This document shows, in pieces, positions 1-6,731 of a stretch of DNA of 10,641 nt; position 1 is the stretch's first letter, and every line of letters begins with the position of its first letter. Both the position numbers and the translations under genes were made by a program. Origin of the DNA: CAYMFD01 sp964389475 (GTDB taxonomy: Bacteria; Bacteroidota; Bacteroidia; Chitinophagales; Saprospiraceae); assembly GCA_964389475.1 (NCBI GenBank), contig CAYMFD010000117.1:1-10641 (forward strand), given 5' to 3'. Below the pieces are notes generated by a model. The model saw only the letters and a list, made by a program, of their open reading frames with translations, did no database searches and was not told the origin of the DNA.

Positions 1-1
1 C

Positions 2-262
2 ACACAGGAGGTGGAGGCGGGTGATGATGCAGCGCTTTCGATATATCCCAATCCTGCCCGCAACACTGTCACTATCACTGCGAGCAACGCAATGGACCAC
101 ATAGTCTTGACAGATGTGACGGGTAGAGTATGCTTGACGCAGTCTGTAGGGGGTACGGTACATGATGTAGATGTGAGTAGGCTGCACCCTGGCGTATATG
201 TGATCACTGCCGTGTTGGCCAGTGGTGATCGAAGGAGTAGGCGAGTGGTAGTAAGTAACTAG
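2..262 (+). CDS. T9SS type A sorting domain protein, C-terminal fragment
   Basis: This is the end of a gene that begins outside the window; the frame is open from the first bases to a TAG at 260-262. The roughly 86 visible residues are a typical C-terminal type IX secretion sorting domain. It opens with the SIYPNPARN motif, continues with strands around VLTDVTGRV, and ends with the LHPGVYVI strand and a short basic tail (RRSRRVVVSN). In Bacteroidota this domain directs a Sec-exported protein through the outer-membrane T9SS translocon, after which it is normally removed. The catalytic or adhesive part of the protein lies upstream, so its function cannot be told. The stop is followed by a convergent gene 242 bp away, with a candidate terminator hairpin in between. 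The domain call is firm; the identity of the cargo is unknown. Confidence 0.88.
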   Translation, partial: TQEVEAGDDAALSIYPNPARNTVTITASNAMDHIVLTDVTGRVCLTQSVGGTVHDVDVSRLHPGVYVITAVLASGDRRSRRVVVSN

Positions 263-393
263 ATCGACGTCCTGGGTGTCGCTTGAGGAATCTCGTAGGT
301 AGTCAGCTGATCTGAGGACGTTTAGCACGATTCTCTTCTTCGACAGCGTAGGCAGGAGGTGGGAGATTTCGATTCCGCTGCGCTGCACTCAAT

Positions 394-497
394 CACCTTT
401 GTACCTGAGTTCTTAGCGACGTCCCGATTTTGCCTGAGGATGAATTGATCATCCCAGGTTTCGCTTTCTAAGTCTCGCTAATGGGTACCTGAAGGCG
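394..497. repeat. Nested imperfect foldback (long inverted repeat)
   Basis: Several concentric complementary arms can be paired by hand around a centre near 446. CCTT (396-399) pairs with AAGG (492-495). GTACC (401-405) pairs with GGTAC (484-488). TTAGCGA (413-419) pairs with TCGCTAA (475-481). An inner stem runs over 433-443 and 449-458. Together this is about 27 pairs in about 104 nt, broken by internal loops. An 8-bp direct repeat, GTACCTGA, also occurs at 401-408 and 485-492. The element fills the middle of the spacer between two convergent genes. It could be a bidirectional terminator, a palindromic repeat family, a MITE-like remnant or a structured RNA; the sequence alone does not decide. 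The rest of the 263-504 gap shows no gene to me. Confidence 0.5.
433..471 (+). terminator. Candidate Rho-independent-like hairpin after the T9SS gene
   Basis: CCTG(a)GGATGA at 433-443 pairs with TCATCC-CAGG at 449-458. This gives a ten-pair stem with one bulged A and a five-base loop. The + strand then runs into a T-rich but interrupted stretch, TTTCGCTTTCT. It lies about 170 nt downstream of the + strand stop at 262 and forms the core of the larger foldback. The T-run is imperfect, so this is a moderate call; on the minus strand the stem is followed by CAAAATC, which is less terminator-like. Confidence 0.38.
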
Positions 498-504
498 GTC
501 TAGT

Positions 505-1143
505 CTACACCAACTCATTGCTATGATCATGCAAAATGATATCAGCTAGCTCTACAGCGAGACCGTAGATGTTATCCATCCTGATAATGTCTTCTTGGTG
601 TTTTGGCTGGTAAATTAGCAGGTAGTCGTCCACTCCCTCGATTGTGTATTCGTCGAGCTCATTAACCACCTCTGCGAACTGAATGGTGATGAGCATACGC
701 ATCGTATTGAGGTCATCTGATGTGACTTCATATTTACTCCCGAAGTCCCGGTCTACGTCCGACCACTCACTTTTGCTGGTGAAGACATTAAGGCGGCTCA
801 AGTGGCTTTTGGGCTCGATTTTAAATGGTGGGAGGTCCAGCTGCTTGGACTGCATAAGGTAGACTGTCGTCCGACTAGTAGACCCTTCGATACCATAGTC
901 AAATATCTGTCCGAGGATATTGGGCTTTGTCTCTTGCTTGTGGAGAAATCCCTTGATGCTCCTGCTCTTTTTTCGGTTTTGTGAAAAAAGATCTAGACGC
1001 TGTACCTCCAAGGGCAGCAGATCTGGGTTGACCTTGCGTCTGAATTTAAAGCCTTGGTGTTTGGCAAAGTGCTGTAGGGCATCCACCCGCTTGTCACCGA
1101 AGATGGCATCGCTTAAGTCTTCTAAAATTTCTAGTAGCTTCAT
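505..1143 (-). CDS. Uncharacterised soluble protein, coupled to the propeller gene
   Basis: I do not recognise this 212-residue protein. It has no signal peptide or membrane segment and looks cytoplasmic. It is rich in charged residues and starts with an amphipathic segment (MKLLEILEDLSDAIFGDKR). The middle part has the layout PPFKIEPKSHLSRL, then an aromatic/acidic stretch (WSDVDRDFG), then SKYEVTSDD. That order, with a phenylalanine-led strand, a D-rich link and a Y-x-V-x-S-x-D turn, resembles a broad group of unannotated bacterial proteins seen with or without membrane anchors; this is a resemblance from memory, not a search. The ATG shares one base with the TAA of the upstream dehydrogenase (TAATG), so it is very probably the second gene of that operon and translated by coupling. 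Its relation to sugar oxidation is unknown. Confidence 0.8.
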   Translation of the reverse strand: MKLLEILEDLSDAIFGDKRVDALQHFAKHQGFKFRRKVNPDLLPLEVQRLDLFSQNRKKSRSIKGFLHKQETKPNILGQIFDYGIEGSTSRTTVYLMQSKQLDLPPFKIEPKSHLSRLNVFTSKSEWSDVDRDFGSKYEVTSDDLNTMRMLITIQFAEVVNELDEYTIEGVDDYLLIYQPKHQEDIIRMDNIYGLAVELADIILHDHSNELV

Positions 1144-2309
1144 TACGTACCCGCAAAGTAAAGGCGGTAGACCACATCCGCAAAATCATCCGATATAAGT
1201 AGTGATCCATCCGACAAATGCTCGATATCGACGGGTCGGCCCCATACTTTCTGGCTGTCGTGGTCTAGCCAGCCCTCGACGAGTACATCCGCATTACTGA
1301 CACTACCATCAGCGGCTACGTCCGCCATCATTATGCGATAGCCCGACTTCTTACTTCGGTTCCAGCTACCATGCTCAGCCCAGATTGCCCTGCCCTTATA
1401 TTCGGGAGGGAACTGATCACCCTCGTAAAATTCAATACCTAGAGGAGCAACGTGGGCCCCTAGCTTGAGAGCAGGAGCCGTGTAGTCGGCGCAGTCCTTG
1501 CCCTCTCCGAACTCTGGGTCTAGTAGGTCGCCCTGATGGCAGTACGGATAGCCAAAGTGCATGCCGTCCATGGGAGCATGGTTGATCTCACAGGCAGGTA
1601 TGTCGTCACCCATCATGTCGCGGCCATTGTCGGTAAACCACAGTTCTCCCGTCTCGGGGTGCCAGTCAAAGCCAACGGTATTTCTCACGCCATGCTGTAC
1701 GATCTCGAGGTTGCTGCCGTCTGGGTCGATGCGTGTGATACTAGCATATATCGAATCGCTCTCGCAGATATTACAAGGAGCACCGACGGGCACGTAGAGC
1801 TTATCGTCTGGCCCAAAGGCGATATACTTCCACCCATGGTGCTGTTCGCTTGGGTAGTCATCTCTGATTACCTCAGGTTCTCCAGGATTATCTAGTTTAG
1901 ACTCAATGTCCTTCCATCGTAGGATGCGGCTTACCTCAGCGACGTAGAGGTCTCCGTCCTTCAAGGCTACGCCATTAGGCATGACCCCTCCATCGTATAT
2001 GACATGCTTAGTCTCTGCCACCATATCGCCATCTAGGTCTTGTAAGGCGTATACTCGCTCCTCGCCACGATTACCTACGAAGACCGTACCACTCGGTGAG
2101 ACCGCCATGCTCCTGGCATTGGTCACTTCTTGGGCATAGACCCCGATCGCAAAACCGTCTTTTAGTTGTAAACTTTCGAGTGGTAAGTCGCCCTTGTAGT
2201 CAGGAGCTAATACCTTTATGGGCGGATTGACCACATAAAATTTCTTGGCCGCAAAGGCCGCTATCCCCAAGAGCAGCAAGGCAGCAATGATGTACTTTAC
2301 AATCTTCAT
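1143..2309 (-). CDS. PQQ-dependent sugar/sorbosone dehydrogenase-like beta-propeller, membrane-anchored
   Basis: This 388-residue protein belongs to the soluble-glucose-dehydrogenase/L-sorbosone-dehydrogenase-like family of six-bladed propellers. Its members oxidise sugars or related alcohols and aldehydes in the periplasm with PQQ; the substrate here is not predictable. Residues 1-24 (MKIVKYIIAALLLLGIAAFAA) form a signal anchor or uncleaved signal. Family landmarks follow: VFVGNRGE near 76-83, MPNGVALKDGDLYVAE near 110-125, HHGWKYIAFGPDDKLYVPVG near 157-176, GVRNTVGFDWHP near 207-218, a cysteine-bearing loop (YCHQG, KDCADY) near 256-276, HGSWNRS near 313-319 and GRPVD near 357-361. The RN and GRP residues lie where PQQ-contacting arginines sit in the glucose dehydrogenase fold. 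The ATG at 2309 is preferred over an in-frame ATG 39 nt upstream because it directly precedes the hydrophobic segment and follows an A-rich stretch. PQQ synthesis genes are not in the window. Confidence 0.87.
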   Translation of the reverse strand: MKIVKYIIAALLLLGIAAFAAKKFYVVNPPIKVLAPDYKGDLPLESLQLKDGFAIGVYAQEVTNARSMAVSPSGTVFVGNRGEERVYALQDLDGDMVAETKHVIYDGGVMPNGVALKDGDLYVAEVSRILRWKDIESKLDNPGEPEVIRDDYPSEQHHGWKYIAFGPDDKLYVPVGAPCNICESDSIYASITRIDPDGSNLEIVQHGVRNTVGFDWHPETGELWFTDNGRDMMGDDIPACEINHAPMDGMHFGYPYCHQGDLLDPEFGEGKDCADYTAPALKLGAHVAPLGIEFYEGDQFPPEYKGRAIWAEHGSWNRSKKSGYRIMMADVAADGSVSNADVLVEGWLDHDSQKVWGRPVDIEHLSDGSLLISDDFADVVYRLYFAGT

Positions 2310-2327
2310 TTTTTGATCGTCTTGTTG

Positions 2328-4817
2328 ATGATGTTGAGTCCCGTCCAAATACGTAGTCGTATAAAGATAGCATTGTTAGCGCTAACAGTACTACTAGGTG
2401 GATCGTTGACGGCACAGGACATATCAGGCAAGGTGGTCGATATCTCAGGTCGGGGACTAGGATCGGTAGAGGTACTCAATAGTCGTACAGAGCAAAAGGT
2501 GCTGACCGATGCCTCGGGTGCCTTCGTCATGGGTGTGAATGCCTACCCAGTTGACTTGCTCTTTATCGATGACGACTACCACCTACACTTAGAGACGCTA
2601 GAGGCCCTGCCGACAGCTCCCATGACGATCACGCTAAAGGCGCTAGAGGTGGAGCTCTCAGAGGTGGTGATCTCTGAGCGGCGAGCCGTCATCTATGGTC
2701 TGCGAAGGCTAAGAGATGTAGAGGGTACCGCCATCTACGCTGGTAAAAAGACGGAGGTCGTCGTATTAGACAATGTGGTCGGCAATCTAGCAACTAACAA
2801 TCCGAGACAGGTATTCGCCCAGGTGGCGGGTCTCAATATCTACGATAGTCCAGACGCTGGCCTACAGCTCAATATCGGTGGCCGTGGCCTCGATCCTAAT
2901 CGTACGGCCAACTTCAATACCCGGCAAAATGGCTACGACATCAGCGCCGACGTCCTAGGATACCCAGAGAGTTATTATACGCCACCAGCAGAGGCGCTAG
3001 CAGAGATCCAAGTGATCAGAGGTGCGGCATCCCTACAGTACGGGACACAGTTTGGCGGCTTGATAAACTTTAAGTTTAAGCCTCCGCCTAGCGACCGTAA
3101 AGCAACGGTGACGACGAGACAGACCGTCGGTAGTTTCGGCTTGTTCAATTCGTTTAACCGGGTGGCAGGTACCGTCGATAAACTGAGCTACCAGGCACAT
3201 ATACAGTACAAGCGTGGGGATGGCTGGCGTCCTAATAGTGGGTTCGACTCCCGGCATGCTTTCTTGCAAGTAGGCTATGCCCTGTCGCCCCGTACACAGG
3301 TCAAGGCGGAAGTTACCATTCTAGACTACCTAGCCCAGCAGCCTGGTGGATTGACGGATGCGCAGTTTGAGGCGGACCCTAGGGGTAGTAGCCGTAGTCG
3401 TAACTACTTTGCAGTAGACTGGCTCATGGCACAGGTAGAGCTACAGCACAAGTTCAGCGATCGTAAAAAGCTTAGCTTATCCGTCTATGGCCTCGATGCT
3501 AGGCGAGATGCCGTCGGGTTTTTGACCAATAGGGTGAGTCAAGTAGATGACGACAGCTTCGGGCGAGATCTGATCTCAGGGCAGTTTAGCAACGTCGGTC
3601 TAGAGACGAGGTATATCACAGACTATCAGATAGGTCGTCTACCTGTTACCTCGCTGGTAGGTGGTAAGGTCTATATCAGTCGTAACGCGGCTACGCAGGG
3701 TCCAGGATCTGCGGGTTCGGCAGCGGATTTTGAGCAGGACATCGAAGCATTCCCGGACTATCCGGCTCAAAGTGATTTTATATTTCCCAATCGAAACCTC
3801 GCCCTTTTCTCAGAGCACATCCTACGTCTAGGTAGTCAGTGGACACTCACGCCTGGCCTCCGGCTAGAGTATATCAATACCGCTAGTGAAGGCTCCTTCA
3901 GACGGGTAGACTTAGATCTAGCGGGCAATCCCATCAGAGATAGATCGTTTAGGGATGATCGTAATGTGCAGCGGACATTTGCACTCGCAGGGCTGGGTGT
4001 AGCCTACAAGCCTAGGAAGTACAGAGAGTGGTACGGTAATATCTCGCAGAACTACCGCTCCGTCACTTTTAATGATATCCGAATCGCCAATCCTACCTTT
4101 CAGGTCGATCCAGACATAACGGATGAGCGAGGATATACGATAGACGTAGGCACGAGGGGTAAGATCAAGAATATGCTGAGGTACGACCTCGGCGTCTACC
4201 TGCTCAACTATGGCAATCGTATAGGCGAGGTGTTACGGCGTGAGGTAGTCCTGGATGCCAGTGGTAGTCCGGTGGAGACGGGCAGGGTCTTACGTACACG
4301 GGATAATATAGGGGATGCCATCATCGTAGGATTAGAGTCCTATCTAGAGTGGCAGCTACATCGATTATGGGCACCAGCAGATGCGCCGTATGCCATAGCG
4401 CTGTGGAGTAATGCTGCCCTCACTCGATCAGAGTACACGACCAGTGAGGAGGCCGGCGTCGTGGGCAATCAGATCGAGTTCGTGCCGCTCTATAATGTCA
4501 AGTATGGGTTGCGTGCTGGGTGGCATAATTTTAAATTATCCCTACAGCATACGATCGTCGGCTCGCAGTTTACCGATGCTAGTAATGCTCCCCGCAATCC
4601 TGCCGATAACCAGAGTGGGACCATCGGTGCTATACCCGCCTACCAGGTGTGGGACTTGTCCCTGTCATATCGTAGACGGTCATGGACGCTAGAGACTGGA
4701 CTCAACAATCTACTTGATGCTACTTACTTTACCAGAAGGGCCACTGGCTACCCTGGGCCTGGCATCATACCCAGCGAGCCCAGAGCATGGTATCTCTCAG
4801 TCGGCTATACGTGGTAG
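2328..4817 (+). CDS. TonB-dependent outer-membrane receptor, FecA-like
   Basis: This is a receptor of about 829 residues that imports a ligand across the outer membrane using TonB energy. A signal peptide (RSRIKIALLALTVLLGGSLTAQ) is followed by a carboxypeptidase-regulatory-like beta-sandwich of about 75 residues (DISGKVVDISGRGLGSVEV to ITLKALEV). Next comes a TonB-box-like LSEVVIS, a plug domain with NIGGRGLDPNRTANFNTRQN, GYPESYYTPP and IQVIRGAASLQYGTQFGG, and a 22-strand-type barrel ending in the aromatic terminus LSVGYTW. The plug signature is close to that of proteins annotated as Fe(3+)-dicitrate receptors, so ferric citrate or another iron chelate is a reasonable guess but unproven. The STN signalling domain of E. 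coli FecA is missing, and no anti-sigma/sigma pair is nearby. An upstream in-frame TTG (2313) is possible; the ATG at 2328 (or 2331) is favoured. The divergent gene starts only 18 bp away. Confidence 0.9.
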   Translation: MMLSPVQIRSRIKIALLALTVLLGGSLTAQDISGKVVDISGRGLGSVEVLNSRTEQKVLTDASGAFVMGVNAYPVDLLFIDDDYHLHLETLEALPTAPMTITLKALEVELSEVVISERRAVIYGLRRLRDVEGTAIYAGKKTEVVVLDNVVGNLATNNPRQVFAQVAGLNIYDSPDAGLQLNIGGRGLDPNRTANFNTRQNGYDISADVLGYPESYYTPPAEALAEIQVIRGAASLQYGTQFGGLINFKFKPPPSDRKATVTTRQTVGSFGLFNSFNRVAGTVDKLSYQAHIQYKRGDGWRPNSGFDSRHAFLQVGYALSPRTQVKAEVTILDYLAQQPGGLTDAQFEADPRGSSRSRNYFAVDWLMAQVELQHKFSDRKKLSLSVYGLDARRDAVGFLTNRVSQVDDDSFGRDLISGQFSNVGLETRYITDYQIGRLPVTSLVGGKVYISRNAATQGPGSAGSAADFEQDIEAFPDYPAQSDFIFPNRNLALFSEHILRLGSQWTLTPGLRLEYINTASEGSFRRVDLDLAGNPIRDRSFRDDRNVQRTFALAGLGVAYKPRKYREWYGNISQNYRSVTFNDIRIANPTFQVDPDITDERGYTIDVGTRGKIKNMLRYDLGVYLLNYGNRIGEVLRREVVLDASGSPVETGRVLRTRDNIGDAIIVGLESYLEWQLHRLWAPADAPYAIALWSNAALTRSEYTTSEEAGVVGNQIEFVPLYNVKYGLRAGWHNFKLSLQHTIVGSQFTDASNAPRNPADNQSGTIGAIPAYQVWDLSLSYRRRSWTLETGLNNLLDATYFTRRATGYPGPGIIPSEPRAWYLSVGYTW

Positions 4818-4850
4818 TGTATATCTATCCACTGGCACCAATCAGGTTAT

Positions 4851-4858
4851 TATCTTTG
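4851..4858 (+). promoter_or_regulatory. Bacteroidota -7 element (TATCTTTG) for the M15/redoxin operon
   Basis: TATCTTTG is an exact match to the Bacteroidota sigma-ABfr -7 consensus TAnnTTTG. It sits in the 60-bp gap after the receptor gene, and the predicted start of transcription would be about 15 nt ahead of the ATG at 4878. No clear TTG -33 element lies at the usual distance, so the promoter may be weak or activator-dependent. Confidence 0.5.
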
Positions 4859-4877
4859 TCACTGACAAATCCACGCA

Positions 4878-5717
4878 ATGCTGATTCTTCAAGTACGGTT
4901 CAAAAACATCTTATACTACAGCATTCTGATGATATGTCTCAGTACTATCGCCTGTAAGCAGACGCCGGATACGAAAGCCCCGGCGCTAGTAAGTACTACA
5001 GAGATCAGCCTACCCGAGTCGACTATGCCTTATCAACCTACATACACGACGGACTACCTGATGGGTAAGTTCGTGCCTAAGGATGACGCTTTATTCGTAA
5101 AGATCGACAATCGCTACGCCGATAGAGGTGGTATGCTTATGCGGGCAGAGGCCTATGCTGCTTATGTGCGGATGCATGAGGCTGCCGCCGCCGATGGAGT
5201 CGACCTTGTCATCCGATCAGCTACGCGTAATCACGACTATCAGCGCGGTATATGGGAACGCAAGTGGACGGGAGCAACCACCCTCAGCGATGGTACCAAT
5301 GCGGCAGTGGATATAGGCGATGATACCGCCCGTGCTCGTAAGATCCTTCAGTACAGTAGTATGCCTGGTACGAGTCGTCATCACTGGGGTACAGATATTG
5401 ACCTCAATGCTTTTACTAATGCCTACTTCGAGACGGGTGATGGACTGGCCGTCTATCAGTGGTTGTTAGACCATGCGGAGGCTTATGGTTTCGCACAGCC
5501 TTACACCCCCAAAGGAGCGGATAGACCGCAAGGTTACGAAGAGGAGAAGTGGCACTGGTCCTACCTACCACTCAGTACTACGATGACCCACGATGCCGCC
5601 GAGACCCTCCGCGATTCGATGATCAGCGGATTTCTAGGAGCTCATACTGCACCGGCGATCGGTGTGGTCGATAACTATATTTTAGGCATTCACAAAACTT
5701 GTAAAGGATGGCACTGA
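4878..5717 (+). CDS. M15-family (VanY-like) peptidase, predicted lipoprotein
   Basis: This 279-residue protein belongs to the M15 zinc peptidases, typically D,D- or L,D-carboxypeptidases that trim stem peptides of peptidoglycan. The N-terminus (FKNILYYSILMICLSTIAC) is a lipoprotein-type signal with Cys26 as the probable lipidated residue; the -3 position is Thr, so the lipobox is loose. The catalytic domain covers about 60-240. GVDLVIRSATRNHDYQRGIW is the usual substrate-fold segment. SRHHWGTDID matches the SxHxxG...D motif, giving zinc ligands His168 and Asp175. EKWHWSY near 223-229 supplies the catalytic Glu223 and the third ligand His226. All key residues are present, so it should be active at the cell envelope. 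Its 3' end overlaps the next start by 10 nt. Whether it cuts D,D or L,D bonds cannot be told. Confidence 0.88.
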   Translation: MLILQVRFKNILYYSILMICLSTIACKQTPDTKAPALVSTTEISLPESTMPYQPTYTTDYLMGKFVPKDDALFVKIDNRYADRGGMLMRAEAYAAYVRMHEAAAADGVDLVIRSATRNHDYQRGIWERKWTGATTLSDGTNAAVDIGDDTARARKILQYSSMPGTSRHHWGTDIDLNAFTNAYFETGDGLAVYQWLLDHAEAYGFAQPYTPKGADRPQGYEEEKWHWSYLPLSTTMTHDAAETLRDSMISGFLGAHTAPAIGVVDNYILGIHKTCKGWH

Positions 5718-6265
5718 CACCCTCTAATATGCTAGAGCTAGGCACGATAGCTCCTGACTTTAATCTCATAGATACGGTCTCAGATCAGCAGATGACCTAC
5801 GCCGATGTTGCTGGTGCACGAGGTACGGTCGTTATATTTAGTTGTAATCACTGTCCATTCGTCATACACGTTAATGATGAGCTAGTACGAGTAGCCAATG
5901 ACTATCAGGTGCAGGGAATCAACTTTGTCGCCATCAGTAGTAATGATGTAGTTAACTATCCGCAGGATGGCCCTGCCGAGATGAAGGTGCTTGCTGAGGA
6001 GGCAGGCTATCCATTCCCCTATCTATATGACGATACGCAGGAGGTGGCCAAGGCGTATGACGCAGCCTGTACGCCTGATATATACCTATTCGATACTGAG
6101 AAGCGACTGGTCTACAGAGGGCAGCTCGACGGCAGCCGACCTGGTAATGATAAGCCCAATGATGGTGCTGATCTGCGTGCTGCTATGGATGCACTGCTAG
6201 CCGGTGAGCCAATAACTGACAAGCAATATCCTAGTGCTGGGTGTAATATCAAGTGGAAGAAGTAG
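5708..6265 (+). CDS. Redoxin/thioredoxin-family protein (AhpC/TSA-like, CNHC active site)
   Basis: This 185-residue thioredoxin-fold protein has no signal peptide, so it is probably cytoplasmic. The order is PDFNLIDT near 16-23, the active-site segment VVIFSCNHCPF with Cys46 and Cys49 near 41-51, VAISSND near 74-80, ACTPDIYLFD with Cys121 and the cis-proline region near 120-129, VYRGQLD near 135-141, and a C-terminal GCNIKWK with Cys179. This pattern is that of a common bacterial redoxin subfamily presumed to act as a thiol reductase or peroxidase; the substrate is unknown. The start lies inside the end of the M15 gene in another frame (10-nt overlap), so the two are likely co-transcribed and translationally coupled. 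No direct biochemical link between the two functions is evident. Confidence 0.9.
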   Translation: MALTPSNMLELGTIAPDFNLIDTVSDQQMTYADVAGARGTVVIFSCNHCPFVIHVNDELVRVANDYQVQGINFVAISSNDVVNYPQDGPAEMKVLAEEAGYPFPYLYDDTQEVAKAYDAACTPDIYLFDTEKRLVYRGQLDGSRPGNDKPNDGADLRAAMDALLAGEPITDKQYPSAGCNIKWKK

Positions 6266-6349
6266 GGGAGTGAGTGTCGGCGATTACTTAGTAGGTACAG
6301 GTTTAAGCTGGATATCACTATCTGCTACCGATGATCGATGTCAAGCTCA

Positions 6350-6366
6350 GTACGCGTATTGCGTAC
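6350..6366. promoter_or_regulatory. Operator-like inverted repeat upstream of higB
   Basis: GTACGC-N5-GCGTAC is a perfect 6-bp inverted repeat with a 5-nt spacer; within it TACGCGTA (6351-6358) is also self-complementary. It overlaps the TTG -33 element of the promoter directly ahead of the toxin gene. HigA-type antitoxins repress their own operons by binding palindromes placed over the promoter, so this is the best candidate operator. Binding is inferred, not shown. Confidence 0.5.
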
Positions 6367-6389
6367 ACCACAAAAATAATCTATCTTTG
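6359..6389 (+). promoter_or_regulatory. Bacteroidota-type promoter of the higBA operon
   Basis: TTG at 6359-6361 is followed after 20 nt by TATCTTTG at 6382-6389, matching the -33 TTG and -7 TAnnTTTG elements of the Bacteroidota primary sigma factor at normal spacing. The -7 octamer is identical to that at 4851. Transcription would be expected to start about 3-7 nt past the G, essentially at the toxin's GTG codon. Confidence 0.62.
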
Positions 6390-6393
6390 ATGT

Positions 6394-6726
6394 GTGCGGG
6401 TTCGAATAATAAAGCGGAAGAACATCATAGACCATTGTGAATCAAATCAAACGATGCTTAAGGCATTTTATAGATTCTACGGTGTTGTTCAACATGCAGC
6501 GTGGTCAACGCCACAACAGATTATTCAATCGTTCAATAACTCTGATTTAGTTACTTGCAAAAAGCAGAAGACATCAAGAATAGTATTTAATGTCGGTCAA
6601 AATAAATATCGACTTATAGTCGGATACTATTTTGCTAAAACAGAAACAGTGCTGTACGTCAAATTTGTGGGTACGCATAAGGAATATGATGCGATTAGTG
6701 TTTGCACAATAGATATGTTTAAGTAG
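6394..6726 (+). CDS. higB: HigB-family mRNA interferase toxin
   Basis: This 110-residue protein matches the HigB toxin family (RelE superfamily). The family cleaves mRNA, usually on the ribosome, when its antitoxin is degraded. Landmarks are RIIKRKNIIDHC near 4-15 (first strand/helix), WSTPQQIIQSF near 37-47, RIVFNVGQNKYRLIV near 62-76 and VKFVGTHKEYDAISV near 89-103. These follow the usual order, and the GNKYRL-like and IGTHxEYD-like segments are the most diagnostic. The start is assigned to GTG 6394 because later ATGs (first at 6454) would remove the first strand; the ATG at 6390 is out of frame. The antitoxin gene follows after 5 nt, giving the toxin-first order typical of higBA. The gene is AT-richer than its flanks, which suggests transfer. 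Confidence 0.85.
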   Translation: MRVRIIKRKNIIDHCESNQTMLKAFYRFYGVVQHAAWSTPQQIIQSFNNSDLVTCKKQKTSRIVFNVGQNKYRLIVGYYFAKTETVLYVKFVGTHKEYDAISVCTIDMFK

Positions 6727-6731
6727 TGATT

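Noticed and set aside
267..321. ACGTCCT/AGGACGT inverted repeat as terminator of the left T9SS gene
   Set aside because: Seven pairs with a 41-nt loop and no solid T-run; the hairpin at 433-458 is a better candidate.
371..394. GATT...AATC around CCGCTGCGCTGCACTC as a REP-type element
   Set aside because: Only four complementary bases at the ends; not enough on its own, although the phrase may be worth a genome-wide count.
2200..2530. Two overlapping minus-strand open frames upstream of the dehydrogenase
   Set aside because: They lie in other frames over the dehydrogenase and receptor 5' ends, have no recognisable domain, and conflict with the strong receptor signal peptide and plug coding.
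6234..6440. Open frame spanning the redoxin end and higBA promoter, including a 16-codon ATG frame at 6390
   Set aside because: Low-complexity residue mix without a domain; it overlaps the redoxin end, the promoter and the HigB start, so it is a shadow.
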